DNA of 64,000 bases from Symsagittifera roscoffensis. Taxonomy: Eukaryota > Xenacoelomorpha > Acoela > Convolutidae. Positions 1 to 9,229 of this stretch are shown here, in pieces (positions within the stretch are counted from its first letter, which is position 1; each line of letters starts with the position of its first letter). Made by a program: the position numbers and the translations under genes. The notes under the pieces are model-generated. The model ran no database searches, was not told the origin of the DNA, and worked only from the letters and a program-made list of their open reading frames with translations. The stretch is taken from the NCBI RefSeq assembly GCF_963678635.1, contig NC_087063.1:85357574-85421573 (forward strand). Direction: 5' to 3'.

Positions 1-1128
1 CACAGGTAAACTGTATTTTGAAATACAGTGCCGATTTAAATTATCCGGACAAAACGAACAAAACTTAAAGTTTCAAACGCGACAAGTTTCAACTGGTTAG
101 AAATTCATCAGAATTAATATGGTGAATTTGTTTTCTCGAACTTCTTAACCAAAATTTTACCCCAAGAAAGAGTCTTTTGGCCGTTTTAAATTTATCAAGA
201 ATAACGCTGAAATTACCAAGTTGATTGATGACAAAGTTATATCAAAAGAAGCCTCTTGCGCTGCCCAACGAAGTTTCAATTTTTCATAAATTTTCATAAA
301 CATCCGTAATGTTAGGAATTTGTTAAACCCAAATAAATTGAAGTGCATACAGTAAAATGACCTTTTGGCTATCAACAAAAAACATATTCTGTTATGCACA
401 TTTTTTTAAGTTTTACTTCAGTAAAACTTTGTTGGCAGTGCAAGACGCTTCGTTTGCTGTAACTTTCCTGAAAATTTTTGCATGCGGCTAGAAAGCTTCA
501 ATTTCATGAACAATTTCTTTTGTATTGTAAATTATTTAGAGCTCCCTTTGAGAAAAAAACTACAATTATCAAAAAGAAAACGGCAATAACTTGCAAAATA
601 AACCACCAGAAAAAAAGTGTTGAGAAAAAATAGGTTTTTCGTTGATAAAAACCGTGGTCGAAAGATTCAGGTATACTTGCAGGTCATTTTCTCTCTTCTT
701 GAACGCTCCAAAAAAATTTTTTATTGAAAACACGAGAAAACAAAGTTTTGCACCTGGTTGGTTGATATCACATGAATTATCAAAACGAGATGGAATCCTC
801 GCGTTTAACTATTGATGCGTGGATGCTTGCAATGCTTTGGGCCATTTAAATGAGAAGACCCCAAGTTGCTCAAAAACTTTATACTCCTTTGGTAAAATTT
901 TTTTGTTCATGCAGCGTTGTTAAATAATTCATGGAAACTGCAAGTGGCAGAATGAGGCTGAGAGCATTGACCTGATGAATACGTCTTGTCTGCTTCTTTC
1001 CATTCGGTCAACTTTTTTTTCCGCGAAGCCATTCATACAGAGCCCAAACTGTGTAGTGTTTGAATTGTAAGCGGAAGCCGCAACATTGCTATTTTTTTTC
1101 GATCTTTAGAGTTTTGGATTTCACAAAT
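1..1128. other. AT-rich intergenic stretch, no gene seen
   Basis: I see no convincing exon, RNA gene or retroelement protein here on either strand. Short open frames occur but are A/T-biased and have no recognisable motif. The right edge abuts the TGTGAG start of the LTR element. Confidence 0.5.
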
Positions 1129-1359
1129 TGTGAGGGGCTACATATTTAGATGTCAATCAATTTAGTTGTTATCCATTATTATTTATATCCTTGAGAGTTC
1201 TCATATTATGACTAAGTGTGAATTTGGTACCTGACTGTCAGTCAGTCTAGGTCTGTCTAGTCTGCTATGTGTTGACCTCTAGTTCAGTGTCTTATTCATG
1301 CGAACTAGAAACAAGTTGAATTTAATGTTCAACCGTATCGTTTTGACTATCCCTTGTTA
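1129..1359 (+). repeat. 5' LTR
   Basis: Matches 4533-4772 with scattered substitutions; the right copy has an extra TTTATTTATTTATGCGAACT-like expansion near its end. The sequence right after it, TGGCGCAGCCAGCAGATGG, is where a primer-binding site would lie, but I could not assign a tRNA to it. An ATG begins at 1359, overlapping the LTR edge. Confidence 0.85.
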
Positions 1360-1414
1360 TGGCGCAGCCAGCAGATGGAGGGAGAAAAACCCCCTTGGAA
1401 TTGTGGCATTCTAG

Positions 1415-2215
1415 TCTCCGAATCAGGCGGAACCACAATTATTATGGGAGCATTGGAAAGAGCGATTTCATTTGGCAATGGTGGCAAAACACGGGTTAGT
1501 TTTGTCTGAATACTACTTTCCGTCCACGTTGACTGAAGCGCAGACTACTGCACTGGCAGATGTTGGTGGCAAATCAAGGGAAGAAGGTGAACGCACACTC
1601 ATATCGAATCTGTATCTAAGTATAGGACAAGAGGGACAGCGGGCCTTGCGTAACCATCATCCACACTTGAATATGGAAGAAATACGATGCCCAAGGTTCT
1701 TGGATACATGTGTAGCCCTTTTCCAGAAAGAGCGAAATGAAACTTATGAAATGTACCAAATGTTGTCGAGGAAGCAAAAAGAAGGAGAGAGTTTAGAATC
1801 GTTCTACGCAGAACTCAGCGGAATGGCGGCCAGATGCAACCTGGGTACCCAAGAGCGAAAAATAGTGAGAGACATATTTATATTTAATATGCGGAATAGG
1901 GACGCGCAGAACAAGGAGGAAGCACTAAGTATCGCAATGTCGTATGAAAGAGGCGATAAATACGCAAAGACTTACAAGGGAAGTGCGCCAGGCTCCACTG
2001 GAAGGGGCTACACAACCCCAGTTGGTTCTCTACAGTATATAACGGAAGCAATCAGTAAAATTCGTAGATCCAGGGGACGAGGAATACAAAGGGGTTGGGG
2101 ACAATACCAGAATCGCGGAGGAGGCCGAACGCAAGAACGTAGATATTATAACTGTGACCAGCCGAATTTCACTCCAGAACACCGACAACGATGCCCAGCA
2201 ACAGCCGTCACATGA
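1415..2215 (+). pseudogene. gag-like frame of the LTR element
   Basis: The frame is open from just after a stop at 1412 to 2215. The first ATG is at 1478, but open sequence before it (WEHWKERFHL) looks like a Gag N-terminus, so the true start was probably upstream and is now cut off by the stop. Features seen are an acidic helical middle with the ESLESFYAEL and ARCNLG type signature of Ty3/gypsy Gag, then a basic RGRG-rich stretch. A CCHC knuckle follows after a frameshift near 2210 (C-x2-C-x4-H-x4-C pattern, ending HFEKTCR around 2265). The frame stops at 2215, inside the Cys-rich region. Non-functional as it stands. Confidence 0.75.
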
Positions 2216-2431
2216 TGAAATTTCTGCAAAAAGGTCGGGCATTTTGAGAAAACTTGTCGGGGAAAACGGCTGTCACGCGAGGGACAATTAGTTGGACTAA
2301 TCCAAGGGGACGAACCGTTCCATGAAGAGGATACTCCCTGGGATGGCGTTGGGTCACAAAATGCTGCAAATTCAGTAGGTTTCGTCAAGAGAGAACATCA
2401 CAGCTGGTCATCGGAGAGTTCAGATGACTAT

Positions 2432-2850
2432 ATGGTTATGGCGATTAGACGTAAAAAGGAGACACTATTGAAAGTTGCTGGGCCTGAACTTAAAATCTAC
2501 ATTAATGGACACCCAATGAACATCTGGATCGACAGCGGATTGCCGATATCCATACTAACACTTGACGACTTGAAGAAAACAGTGGGAAGAACGGGAGTCA
2601 ACTTGAAACAAGACGACATGGAAGATGACTAATTTCGGGACTACAGCAACAATCGGATCAAAATGTTGGGGAGAATGGAGGTTGAGTTAGCATCAAACGG
2701 CTGGAAAACAAGAGCGGAAGTCAGAGTTATCGGAGGGACCAGATTTTCAATCGTGGGACGTGACCTGATGGGGAAACTCGGACTACATTTGATGCAAGCA
2801 GATCTAAAGGGGGCAGTGATGAATATCCAGGGGATGGAGGACAGTACATG
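2432..2850 (+). pseudogene. Aspartic protease region of the LTR element
   Basis: The catalytic-type motif IDSGLPISIL lies near 2530; retroelement proteases have D-S/T-G-A, so the A position is changed to L here. A flap-to-C-terminal region follows in the same frame after an in-frame stop at 2630 (IVGRDLMGKLGL, near 2750-2785), matching the usual ...GRDxL end of retropepsins. The region is open again after 2663. The stop and the altered active-site residue argue against function. Confidence 0.7.
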
Positions 2851-2949
2851 TGAGAAGGAACAATCTGGAGAATCAGAGGACGAGCAAATGGACCCGTGTA
2901 GGGGATCGAGCGGTGTAGCAAAAGGGCCGGAGAGTGCCGGTAACGCTTC

Positions 2950-3700
2950 AAGACAAAATGGATGAAGAGATCGATAAGCTACTAGCCCAGGGACACATAG
3001 AAAAATTGAAGGAGTGTTCGGATCGATGTTTTGTTTCTCCGATTGTTATTACCGTAAAAAAAAAGACGGGTCCGTAAAATTAGCGTTGGAATCTGGAGAA
3101 CTCAATAAACAGGTGCATAAAAACAAGTACCAAATGCCCAACATAGAAAAACTTGTAGATGCAATATGGGAGGTGTTTATTCCGAGAAAAAACAATGGGA
3201 GGTGTTTTTTACCACGATGGATTTAACTTACACGTAGGGACATCTACCGCTCAGTGAAGAAACAAGTGCACATTGTAATTTCTCATTAGTTGTCGGACGG
3301 TCGACAGGAACCTACCGATTTCGAACAGGATTTTACGGGCTAACGTCAATGCCAGCAGAGTTCCAACGGGCAATGAACTCAATTTTAAACGAATTCCCCC
3401 AAGCAAACGCTTTCATTGAGGATATTTTTAGTTACAACCATTTTGGCTATAACCAAGGGAACTGAAGTGGAACACATATTCTTGATTGAAAAGATTCTTA
3501 GAAAATTGAATCGCGAAAAAATCTCGTTAAAACTACTTAAGTGCGAGTTTGCAAAGCGAGATTGCGAATGGCTCGGCCATCGTATAACAGAAACGGGAGT
3601 AACGCCTCTGAAGCGTAGGACGTCGCCGATCGATGCATTAGCGGCCCCTAAAACAGTTACTCAGTTGAAATCATTTATGAGCTCAATCCATGGGAGTGGA
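2950..3700 (+). pseudogene. Reverse transcriptase region, frameshifted, altered catalytic box
   Basis: In order: the primer/finger region (DKMDEEIDKLLAQGHIEKL at 2958; VKKKDGS at 3055), YQMPNIEKLVDAI near 3130, TTMDLTY near 3215, TGTYRFRTGFYGLTSMPAEF near 3310-3365, then NAFIEDI near 3410 where the catalytic Y/F-x-D-D box belongs, and LGHRITETGVTP near 3572. At the YxDD position the sequence reads FIED, so the first of the two metal-binding aspartates is replaced. A disrupted stretch around 3180-3290 and a frame change near 3425 break the protein. Family is Ty3/gypsy by motif order. Confidence 0.8.
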
Positions 3701-4276
3701 AGTACAGGCGATCTCTACCAGCGTACTACCAGCCGAACCTTAAACCGGTATAAACTCTTAAAATCTAATGTAATTGCCGAGTCTAAACATACCATCAAAC
3801 TGAAAAACGGGTCTGTGCTTAGGAAAAGTGTCGTGGCAGCAAAACCGAAGAAGACCCTGCCAAAGAAACGAAAACCGGCCACACTCAAACACGTGCTCGC
3901 AAGTGCGAAAAAAGGGGTAATAGAAAGCCCAAAGTCAAAGCGGCCTAAAGCGAAACAACCAGCACCTATAGCCACATATCGATCTGAAAGCTCGGACAGT
4001 GAGGATCACCAACCATTAAAAAATATACCAGCACGACTACCAGTCGAGATTTCGGCAAGGCATGAGGCAATTGCGGCGGGACAAGGACCAAGGCAGAAAA
4101 AATCAGGAGGAATACGGAACGGGGTGAGAACTAAACCTACAAAAGTAAAACGCGGCAAAGGGAATCAGGACAGACCGGCGTTAGTTGTGAGAGAGTATAT
4201 TACAAACAAGAGGAAGAAGGAGAATCAGGTAGCCAAAGAGAAAGCTCGCGAGCACGAAAGAGCACGAGAAGAATGA
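3700..4276 (+). pseudogene. Basic C-terminal tail, likely integrase C-terminus joined to RT
   Basis: The frame of the RT end continues without a stop into a Lys/Arg-rich tail. It contains IKLKNGSVLRKSVVAAKPKK (near 3800), which resembles the small beta module near the C-terminus of gypsy integrases, then a long basic, low-complexity stretch ending REHERAREE. RNase H and the integrase zinc and DDE regions are absent between LGHRIT and this tail, so RT and tail were joined by an internal deletion near 3690-3710. The assignment to integrase is inference from position and composition. Confidence 0.5.
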
Positions 4277-4532
4277 AGCCAGTCGACAAAATGCGAGGAG
4301 TGATGATAGACAATATCCAAGGGGTGGAGAAGAAGTGGAAATATCCAGGGGAAGGAAACAAGTAAATCTTAAAACTCATTTAAGAGTCGTAACCCAGGGA
4401 GAGGGATGGCCATAAGCCTAAAACTCACAGTTAAACTTCTGATGCGTTAGTTACGGCAGCAGGTTGAAAGGTCACTACTTAATATATTAAATTTAAATTA
4501 CTATGTATTTAAATTTTACATATGTACGGAAA

Positions 4533-4772
4533 TGTGAGGGGCTACATATTTAGATGTCAATCAATTTAGTTGCTATCCATTATGATTTATATCCTTGAGA
4601 GTTCTCATATTATGACTAAGTTTGAATTTGATACCTGCTTGTCAGTCAGTCTAGGTCTGTCTAGTCTGCTATGTGTTGACCTCTAGTTCATGCGAACTAT
4701 TTATTTATTTATGCGAACTAGAAACAAGTTGAATTTAATCTTCAACCGTATCGTTTTGACTATCCCTTGTTA
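4533..4772 (+). repeat. 3' LTR
   Basis: Direct copy of 1129-1359. I see no clean polypurine tract immediately before it. Purine-rich runs lie further upstream (about 4318-4410). Confidence 0.85.
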
Positions 4773-5319
4773 AAACAAATAGATAAAACACTGTATTGCT
4801 CAACATCGGTCTAAAAACTGGCGATTTTGCAGAATACACAACAAAACGTGCGGAAACCGGAACAGTTTGCGGAATCTAAAAGCAAATATAAACTCAATAC
4901 ACTGTAAGTTTTACTTTTGCGAAATCCCTGTACATTTGCGGAATCCGTTTACAATTTGCCGAATACGGTGGCATCTAGCTATATCGCTCGTTGTGGAATC
5001 CACAACAAAACCAATGAGCCGACAAAAATTACATTACAGATATTTCTGCGCGGAATCTGCGGGATTTTGGATTGCAGTGACCTAGAGACACCAAACCGTG
5101 GGCCTATCTGATGCACAGTTAGGCCTCGTAATGTTAAAAACGACAAAATAAGTCCAGATTTATTTACATTAACTCATCGTGTACAATTATAGAAACATCC
5201 ACAATTTACCACACAAATCTCGTTTCAGTTCAAAGATGGAAGCAAAATGTTGCTCCATTGAAGCTAGATTCCAGAACATCCTTTCTTGACGTCACCAGTC
5301 GAACTTGTACAAATTTTTG
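4773..5319. other. Intergenic stretch with loose TTTGCGGAATC repeats
   Basis: Between the LTR element and gene A. Short related phrases (TTTGCGGAATC, TTTGCCGAATAC, GCGCGGAATCTGCGG) recur at about 4868, 4934, 4955 and 5048. No gene seen. It may hold the 3' untranslated region of gene A. Confidence 0.4.
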
Positions 5320-5669
5320 CTATATTTCATGAGCCAGTGAAATTATTGACACTTGCACTGGAATTGTCGCTCTGCTGAGGCAAGTCTGGATCCGGTTGGA
5401 TGACCTAATCATATCGCAAACATATATTTGGATGTCATCAAGCATGTTACGGTAGATGAGCTTAGCTTGTGTTGAAGGTGTTGTGAATGCATTAGGCTTT
5501 GCATGAATACCTACCTCAGTCCAGAGCTGTTTCAGTTCCTGGCCCAATGCCCTCACAGTCTCCTCGGAGTAGAGGTGTCCAGGGTATCCGATGCTCCAGA
5601 ACAGACTGCCCTGGACTGTGGCGAGGATGAGGCAGAAACAGTCGCCACACTTGGACTGGTCTGCCACAC
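5320..5669 (-). CDS. Gene A exon 6: C-terminal part of condensation/acyltransferase-like protein
   Basis: Acceptor ...GGTGTAG at 5670-5672. Phase 1 joins the previous exon (G plus GT). The exon encodes ADQSKCGDCF, then QGSLFWSIGYPGHLYSEETV and a helix ending ELKQLW. This is the pattern of the C-terminal strand-helix of CAT-fold condensation and acyltransferase domains (small-residue strand, then Y..H.YS.E.V). Gene B exon 6 matches closely over this part. A strong donor (GAG|GTAGGT, exon end 5515) right after LWTE suggests coding may leave at 5515 for a further exon I did not find. Otherwise it runs to the stop at 5320, and that extra tail has no match in gene B. Confidence 0.65.
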
Positions 5670-6074
5670 CTACACCACAAGGTCACACAAGGCTACCAAG
5701 GAGGGCAAAACAACACAATGCTAGCCAAAATTAAGACATACAAAGTTATATCAAAAAAGACAATCGAAAAGGTCATGAAAAAGCTTTGAAAAAACCCAAA
5801 AGAAAGCAAACATTTCTTCAAAAAAGGGGCAAAAAATGACCAAACTAGCAAATAAATTATACATCATGAAAGCACGAGCACCATCAAAAATACTAGAAAG
5901 TGTCTATGAAAATATGCATCCTTTTTCACGGACGCTTTGGGATACAAAACATTTAATAAAATAAATTTGATGGATCAAAACTCGATATTTTAACATTTCC
6001 TGGGGATAACAGGTACTGAAAACAGCTAGTGCAAACTTTTTAAGGTGATTGATTGGCCGAAAGAGAGGTCGTAC

Positions 6075-6295
6075 CAATGGACTTTTCGACCTGGACTGCC
6101 CTGTAGTCCCCACACAACTCCGGGTCGAGACAGTTGACCTCGCCCACATTTGAGAACTGGATCATGGCGAATCTGCCCTCGGATCTCTTGTCGTTGGAGA
6201 ACATGTCTACTGCTCTCTCCACTAACTTCCGGTTCCTCGAGATCCTCGATTGCAGCTCCCCGTTGAAGAAGGCTCCAAAGTTCTTAAAGTTGCCT
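6075..6295 (-). CDS. Gene A exon 5
   Basis: Acceptor TTGTGTTGCAG before 6295; donor ATTG|GTACGA after 6075. It enters in phase 2 (CG from exon 4 plus A gives Arg) and leaves in phase 1. It encodes RGNFKNFGAFFNGEL, a helix, then GRFAMIQFSNVGEV and GDYRAVQVEKSI. Gene B exon 5 (25579-25799) has the same phases and clear similarity, including MIQFSN.G.V and VEKSIG. Position in the fold: the beta/loop region after the domain crossover of CAT-like acyltransferases. Confidence 0.75.
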
Positions 6296-6776
6296 CTGCA
6301 ACACAAAATGACGATACAATTTTTTTGAAAAGCTTTTCTTGGATAAATTTCAATTTCGTTTTGATGACCTCTGATTAAATTTTATCATGCTGCGAACTAA
6401 AATTGGTGCCATGTTAAAGTCCAGTTAAATTATCATCAAAGATTGGTATTTGTTGATTAAAGTTTTTGATAGTTTTTGACAAGGGAGAGGACTTCTGATC
6501 ATTTGAAATTCTTACGATATTTTGTCAGACTTCTCTCACAAAAATGTTTACGTCAAAAGAGGCTGTTAGTTTTCTCTTGCAATTAAAACTGATGATTATC
6601 TAAAATGGATCAAACATGTTGGCGTAGCTTTCGAAGATAGTCTAGAGCCCAAACACAAACTTCAGCAAGTCATGTCCTTTTCCAAAAATGGCTGTGCCAA
6701 TGAAATGTGCACATGGAAATATATTTAAGCGAAACTGAACAGATAAGACAAAAGAAGAAGGAAGGACACTCTAGTT

Positions 6777-6811
6777 CTTTTCTTTTCCTTTCTTTCTTTT
6801 CTTTTCTTTTG
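6777..6811 (+). repeat. Pyrimidine-rich simple repeat (TTTTC/TTTCT)n
   Basis: Irregular run of TTTTCTTTTCC-type units in intron 4 of gene A, close to the donor side of exon 4. Confidence 0.6.
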
Positions 6812-6844
6812 TCTCTCGTGCACATGACATGACATGACGCATAC

Positions 6845-7025
6845 CGTATCTGTTGTGTGATGAGTGTGGCAGTGTCTGTCACTATCTTCCTGACTGGCTT
6901 CTTCTTCTCCTTCCTCACAAACGGCAGCACCAGCAGCAGTCCCGCCGCAATGTAGTTCCCCACCAGTGCCCCCGGGTCCAAGTGGCCCTTCTTGAAGTAC
7001 AGGCGGGGGTCACGCAGCACATGGG
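6845..7025 (-). CDS. Gene A exon 4: GNYI segment with hydrophobic stretch
   Basis: Acceptor TTCGTTCAG before 7025; donor ATACG|GTATGC after 6845. Phases match the neighbours (in phase 1, out phase 2). It encodes AHVLRDPRLYFKKGHLDPG, then ALVGNYIAAGLLLVLPFVRK and a basic helix ending TQQIR. The VGN motif followed by a hydrophobic strand is typical of condensation/WS-DGAT-like acyltransferases; a membrane segment is the alternative reading of the hydrophobic part. No counterpart is visible in gene B, where it would fall between 25800 and 29072, a stretch that contains an assembly gap. Confidence 0.7.
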
Positions 7026-7402
7026 CTGAACGAAAGGAAAGGAAAGAACAAACACAAAAAGCCTCCAAATCCGTTTTAGACGACAATGCAGTTTGATGAG
7101 ACTGAGACACCGAAGTTCATTTGAATTCAGTATCAATTCAGAATCCAATTCAAATCAAACGTGAAGCAACATCAGCACATAAGTAATTCAATTTTCAAGT
7201 AGCCTTCAGTTTAATATACAAAAAATCAAGAAAAGCGAATGCTCATGTCAAGCAGAGCTGGAGAAATTCGAACAGCAATCTATAAAATTAATTTTTAAAA
7301 AGTACGACAATCTCGGCTCTTTTCCACGTTCCACCCATATTTGACGTTATGAGAATTTAATAGAAACTTATTAGGAAATTGTGATAATAATTTAACTATT
7401 GT

Positions 7403-7441
7403 GGGGTAGGGGGGGGGGGGGGGGTAGGGTAGGGTAGGGAA
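7403..7441 (+). repeat. G-run with TAGGG repeats
   Basis: A homopolymer of about 18 G (with GGGGTAG before it) followed by three GTAGG-type units, in intron 3 of gene A. On the minus strand it is a C/CCCTA run. Probably a simple-sequence expansion and potential quadruplex; not a telomere. Confidence 0.7.
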
Positions 7442-7489
7442 GAAGGAAGAATGGGAAGTGTGTTGTTGGGGAAAGGATAACTTGTTCAC

Positions 7490-7743
7490 CTCCCAGGTAT
7501 GTCCTGGGCCAGTTGAGTCCCTCGTAGGCGTACTTCATGAGAGCCACTCCAAACAGAGCCAGACCCAGTCCAGTGACAGTGAGTCCATTCTGGCGTCTGA
7601 ACTTCTGGAAGTTGGTCCACTCCTCAGGGGTGAAGCGGATACACTCTGTGCGTAGACGGCACTCACCCCCGCCAGATCCCTCTCTCGTCAGTGGCTTCAG
7701 TCGAGTTGAGTTGAACAGACTGTGACTGGCAGTTGGCACGCAT
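7490..7743 (-). CDS. Gene A exon 3
   Basis: Acceptor TTTGGTGCAG before 7743; donor GGGAG|GTGAAC after 7490. It encodes CVPTASHSLFN..., a Gly/Arg loop, then ECIRFTPEEW, FQKFRRQNGLTVTGLGLALF and MKYAYEGLNWP. The core pattern (helix, hxxNGxTVtGlgLAlf..al) is the conserved helix that packs behind the active site in condensation-type acyltransferases. Gene B exon 3 shares it (FRRKHGLTVSGLGLALFGTA). Enters in phase 2 and leaves in phase 1, in register with exons 2 and 4. Confidence 0.75.
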
Positions 7744-8578
7744 CTGCACCAAATAACCAACTTGTCGATTATATTATCATCTATCATACTACTTGAAGCC
7801 AAGCATGACAAAACAGGGCGGCTGCATTTCAAATTTTTCCCAAGTATTTTAGCACATTTTCAAAAAAAAGTTTCAAAAGTAGTGTTTAATTTTTCAGAAA
7901 CCAACAACTCAAGCTCTCCTTGCTTGAATAGTGAAAAAAATACTGGAAAAGGAGGGAGCTGAACTGGTTCACTGCAGTTAGAAAGTAAAGGGTTGCAGAC
8001 CCGGGTTGACCAAAACTTCTTATCATACAATTTCCATATATGAGAAACTTCTTGTCATGCAATTTCATACAATTCCATACGTACAGAAAATTGTATGAAA
8101 ACTCTATGATAAGCATTTTTCCATATATGAAAATTGCATGATAGGTGTTTTCCCATAAACAAAAATTTTGATTTTTTCTTTCTAAATTTAGTTTCTGAAA
8201 AATTTTCGGTTGTAGTTGCAACCGAACACAAGTGACGAAGACCTTGGTTATTCAAAACACCAAAGGTTGGACGGTCTTGCATTTACACTGCATAGAAAAC
8301 GACCTGAATTTGGCTGTCTTTCACAATTGATATAAAAAAAGTAACAAACTTATACTTTTTGGCAAAATTTTTTAATGATGATTATATTAAATTTTTGAAT
8401 TTTCAAATTATCAGACATTGATTAAGGCGTACATTAACACCCCATACAAAAGAAAGAGGAATTTTCAGCGTTTTTGAAAAAAAATTAAGTGAAAAGAAAA
8501 TAAAAGTCAATTTTATCGTATCCAGGACTACGTTATGCACACAAAATATTAAACGTATATATGCAATGCAGAGTTGAC

Positions 8579-8714
8579 CTGAACTTGAAGAGTATTCTGA
8601 TGCCGATGTCGCTCATGAGACAGAGAGGGTAGCAGGCCACCTTGTACATGCGCAGATTAGGAACTAATTGCTCATACGGGGGGCACATCTTCAACGCCTC
8701 CGACTCGTCCTCTT
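8579..8714 (-). CDS. Gene A exon 2
   Basis: Acceptor GTTTTCTTTTTAG before 8714; donor TTCAG|GTCAAC after 8579. Too short to stand out as an open frame, but found by matching gene B exon 2: CPPYEQLVPNLRMYKVACYP here versus PPYEELVPNIGLYRVLSLP there. Phase 1 in and phase 2 out fit the flanking exons exactly (Gly split with exon 1, Arg split with exon 3). It is shorter than the gene B exon, which runs on after the shared part. Confidence 0.75.
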
Positions 8715-8810
8715 CTAAAAAGAAAACAACTAAATCTTCACCAACAAAATATGGTATTTAAGATAAACATGTCCGATACCATTGGTAACTAATTATACTA
8801 ACCAAGTTAA

Positions 8811-9222
8811 GAGAAACACAAACACATTTATTAGACCATGTGGCCTGCTGTCATGCGTCTCCCCATGGGATGGTCAGTGAAAACACTGGCAAAAACAGAG
8901 ACGAGTTTTACTAATAGACAAACCAGACAATCACAGCATCCCCCAAAGTAAGAACAGTGATTTTCTAACTTCTTATAGTTAGAGTTAGAGTTATCCGTTA
9001 GATATTGTTAGAGATAACTACTTTTCCAACTTGTAGATAACCGTGTTTCTATTTTGAAAACAATTACATTTTAAATTTGGAGATAAAATTGAAGTTGAAT
9101 ATATGAAGGAATACTACTACATTGTTAATTTGTAGTATTCGTTCATATATTCAACTTGAACCATCCGTAGGGAGACGTATGACAACAGACCGCGTGGTCT
9201 AATATATGTGCTTTTGTTTCTT
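8811..9222. mobile_element. Fold-back element with nested inverted repeats
   Basis: Outer arms 8811-8873 and 9161-9222 are imperfect inverted copies of about 60 bp (TTAGACCATGTGGCCTGCTG against the complement of CAACAGACCGCGTGGTCTAA). Inside the right half a tighter hairpin, 9092-9117 with 9132-9157, pairs AAGTTGAATATATGAA with TTCATATATTCAACTT. The interior also has GTTAGA-type short repeats (8974-9015). No protein is encoded. Best read as a non-autonomous fold-back or MITE-like insertion in intron 1 of gene A, directly next to the LINE. Confidence 0.65.
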
Positions 9223-9229
9223 TTTGTTG

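Larger units (their letters stand above)
1129..4772 (+). mobile_element. Defective Ty3/gypsy-type LTR retrotransposon
   Basis: Two direct repeats of about 231 and 240 bp (1129-1359 and 4533-4772) begin TGTGAGGGGCTACATATTTA and end CCCTTGTTA. They flank, in order, a gag-like frame, a CCHC knuckle remnant, an aspartic protease frame, a reverse transcriptase and a basic tail resembling the C-terminal part of an integrase. This gag-protease-RT order is that of Ty3/gypsy elements. The body is about 3.2 kb, and I see neither RNase H nor the integrase core, so a large internal deletion is inferred. Several frameshifts and stops break the reading frames. The LTR ends are not the usual TG...CA, and no clean target-site duplication was found (ACAAAT occurs just outside both ends but is offset at the right). 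The element is non-autonomous. Confidence 0.85.

Noticed and set aside
7403-7441. Telomere-like TAGGG repeats
   Set aside because: Only about three units next to a G homopolymer in an intron; simple-sequence expansion explains it.
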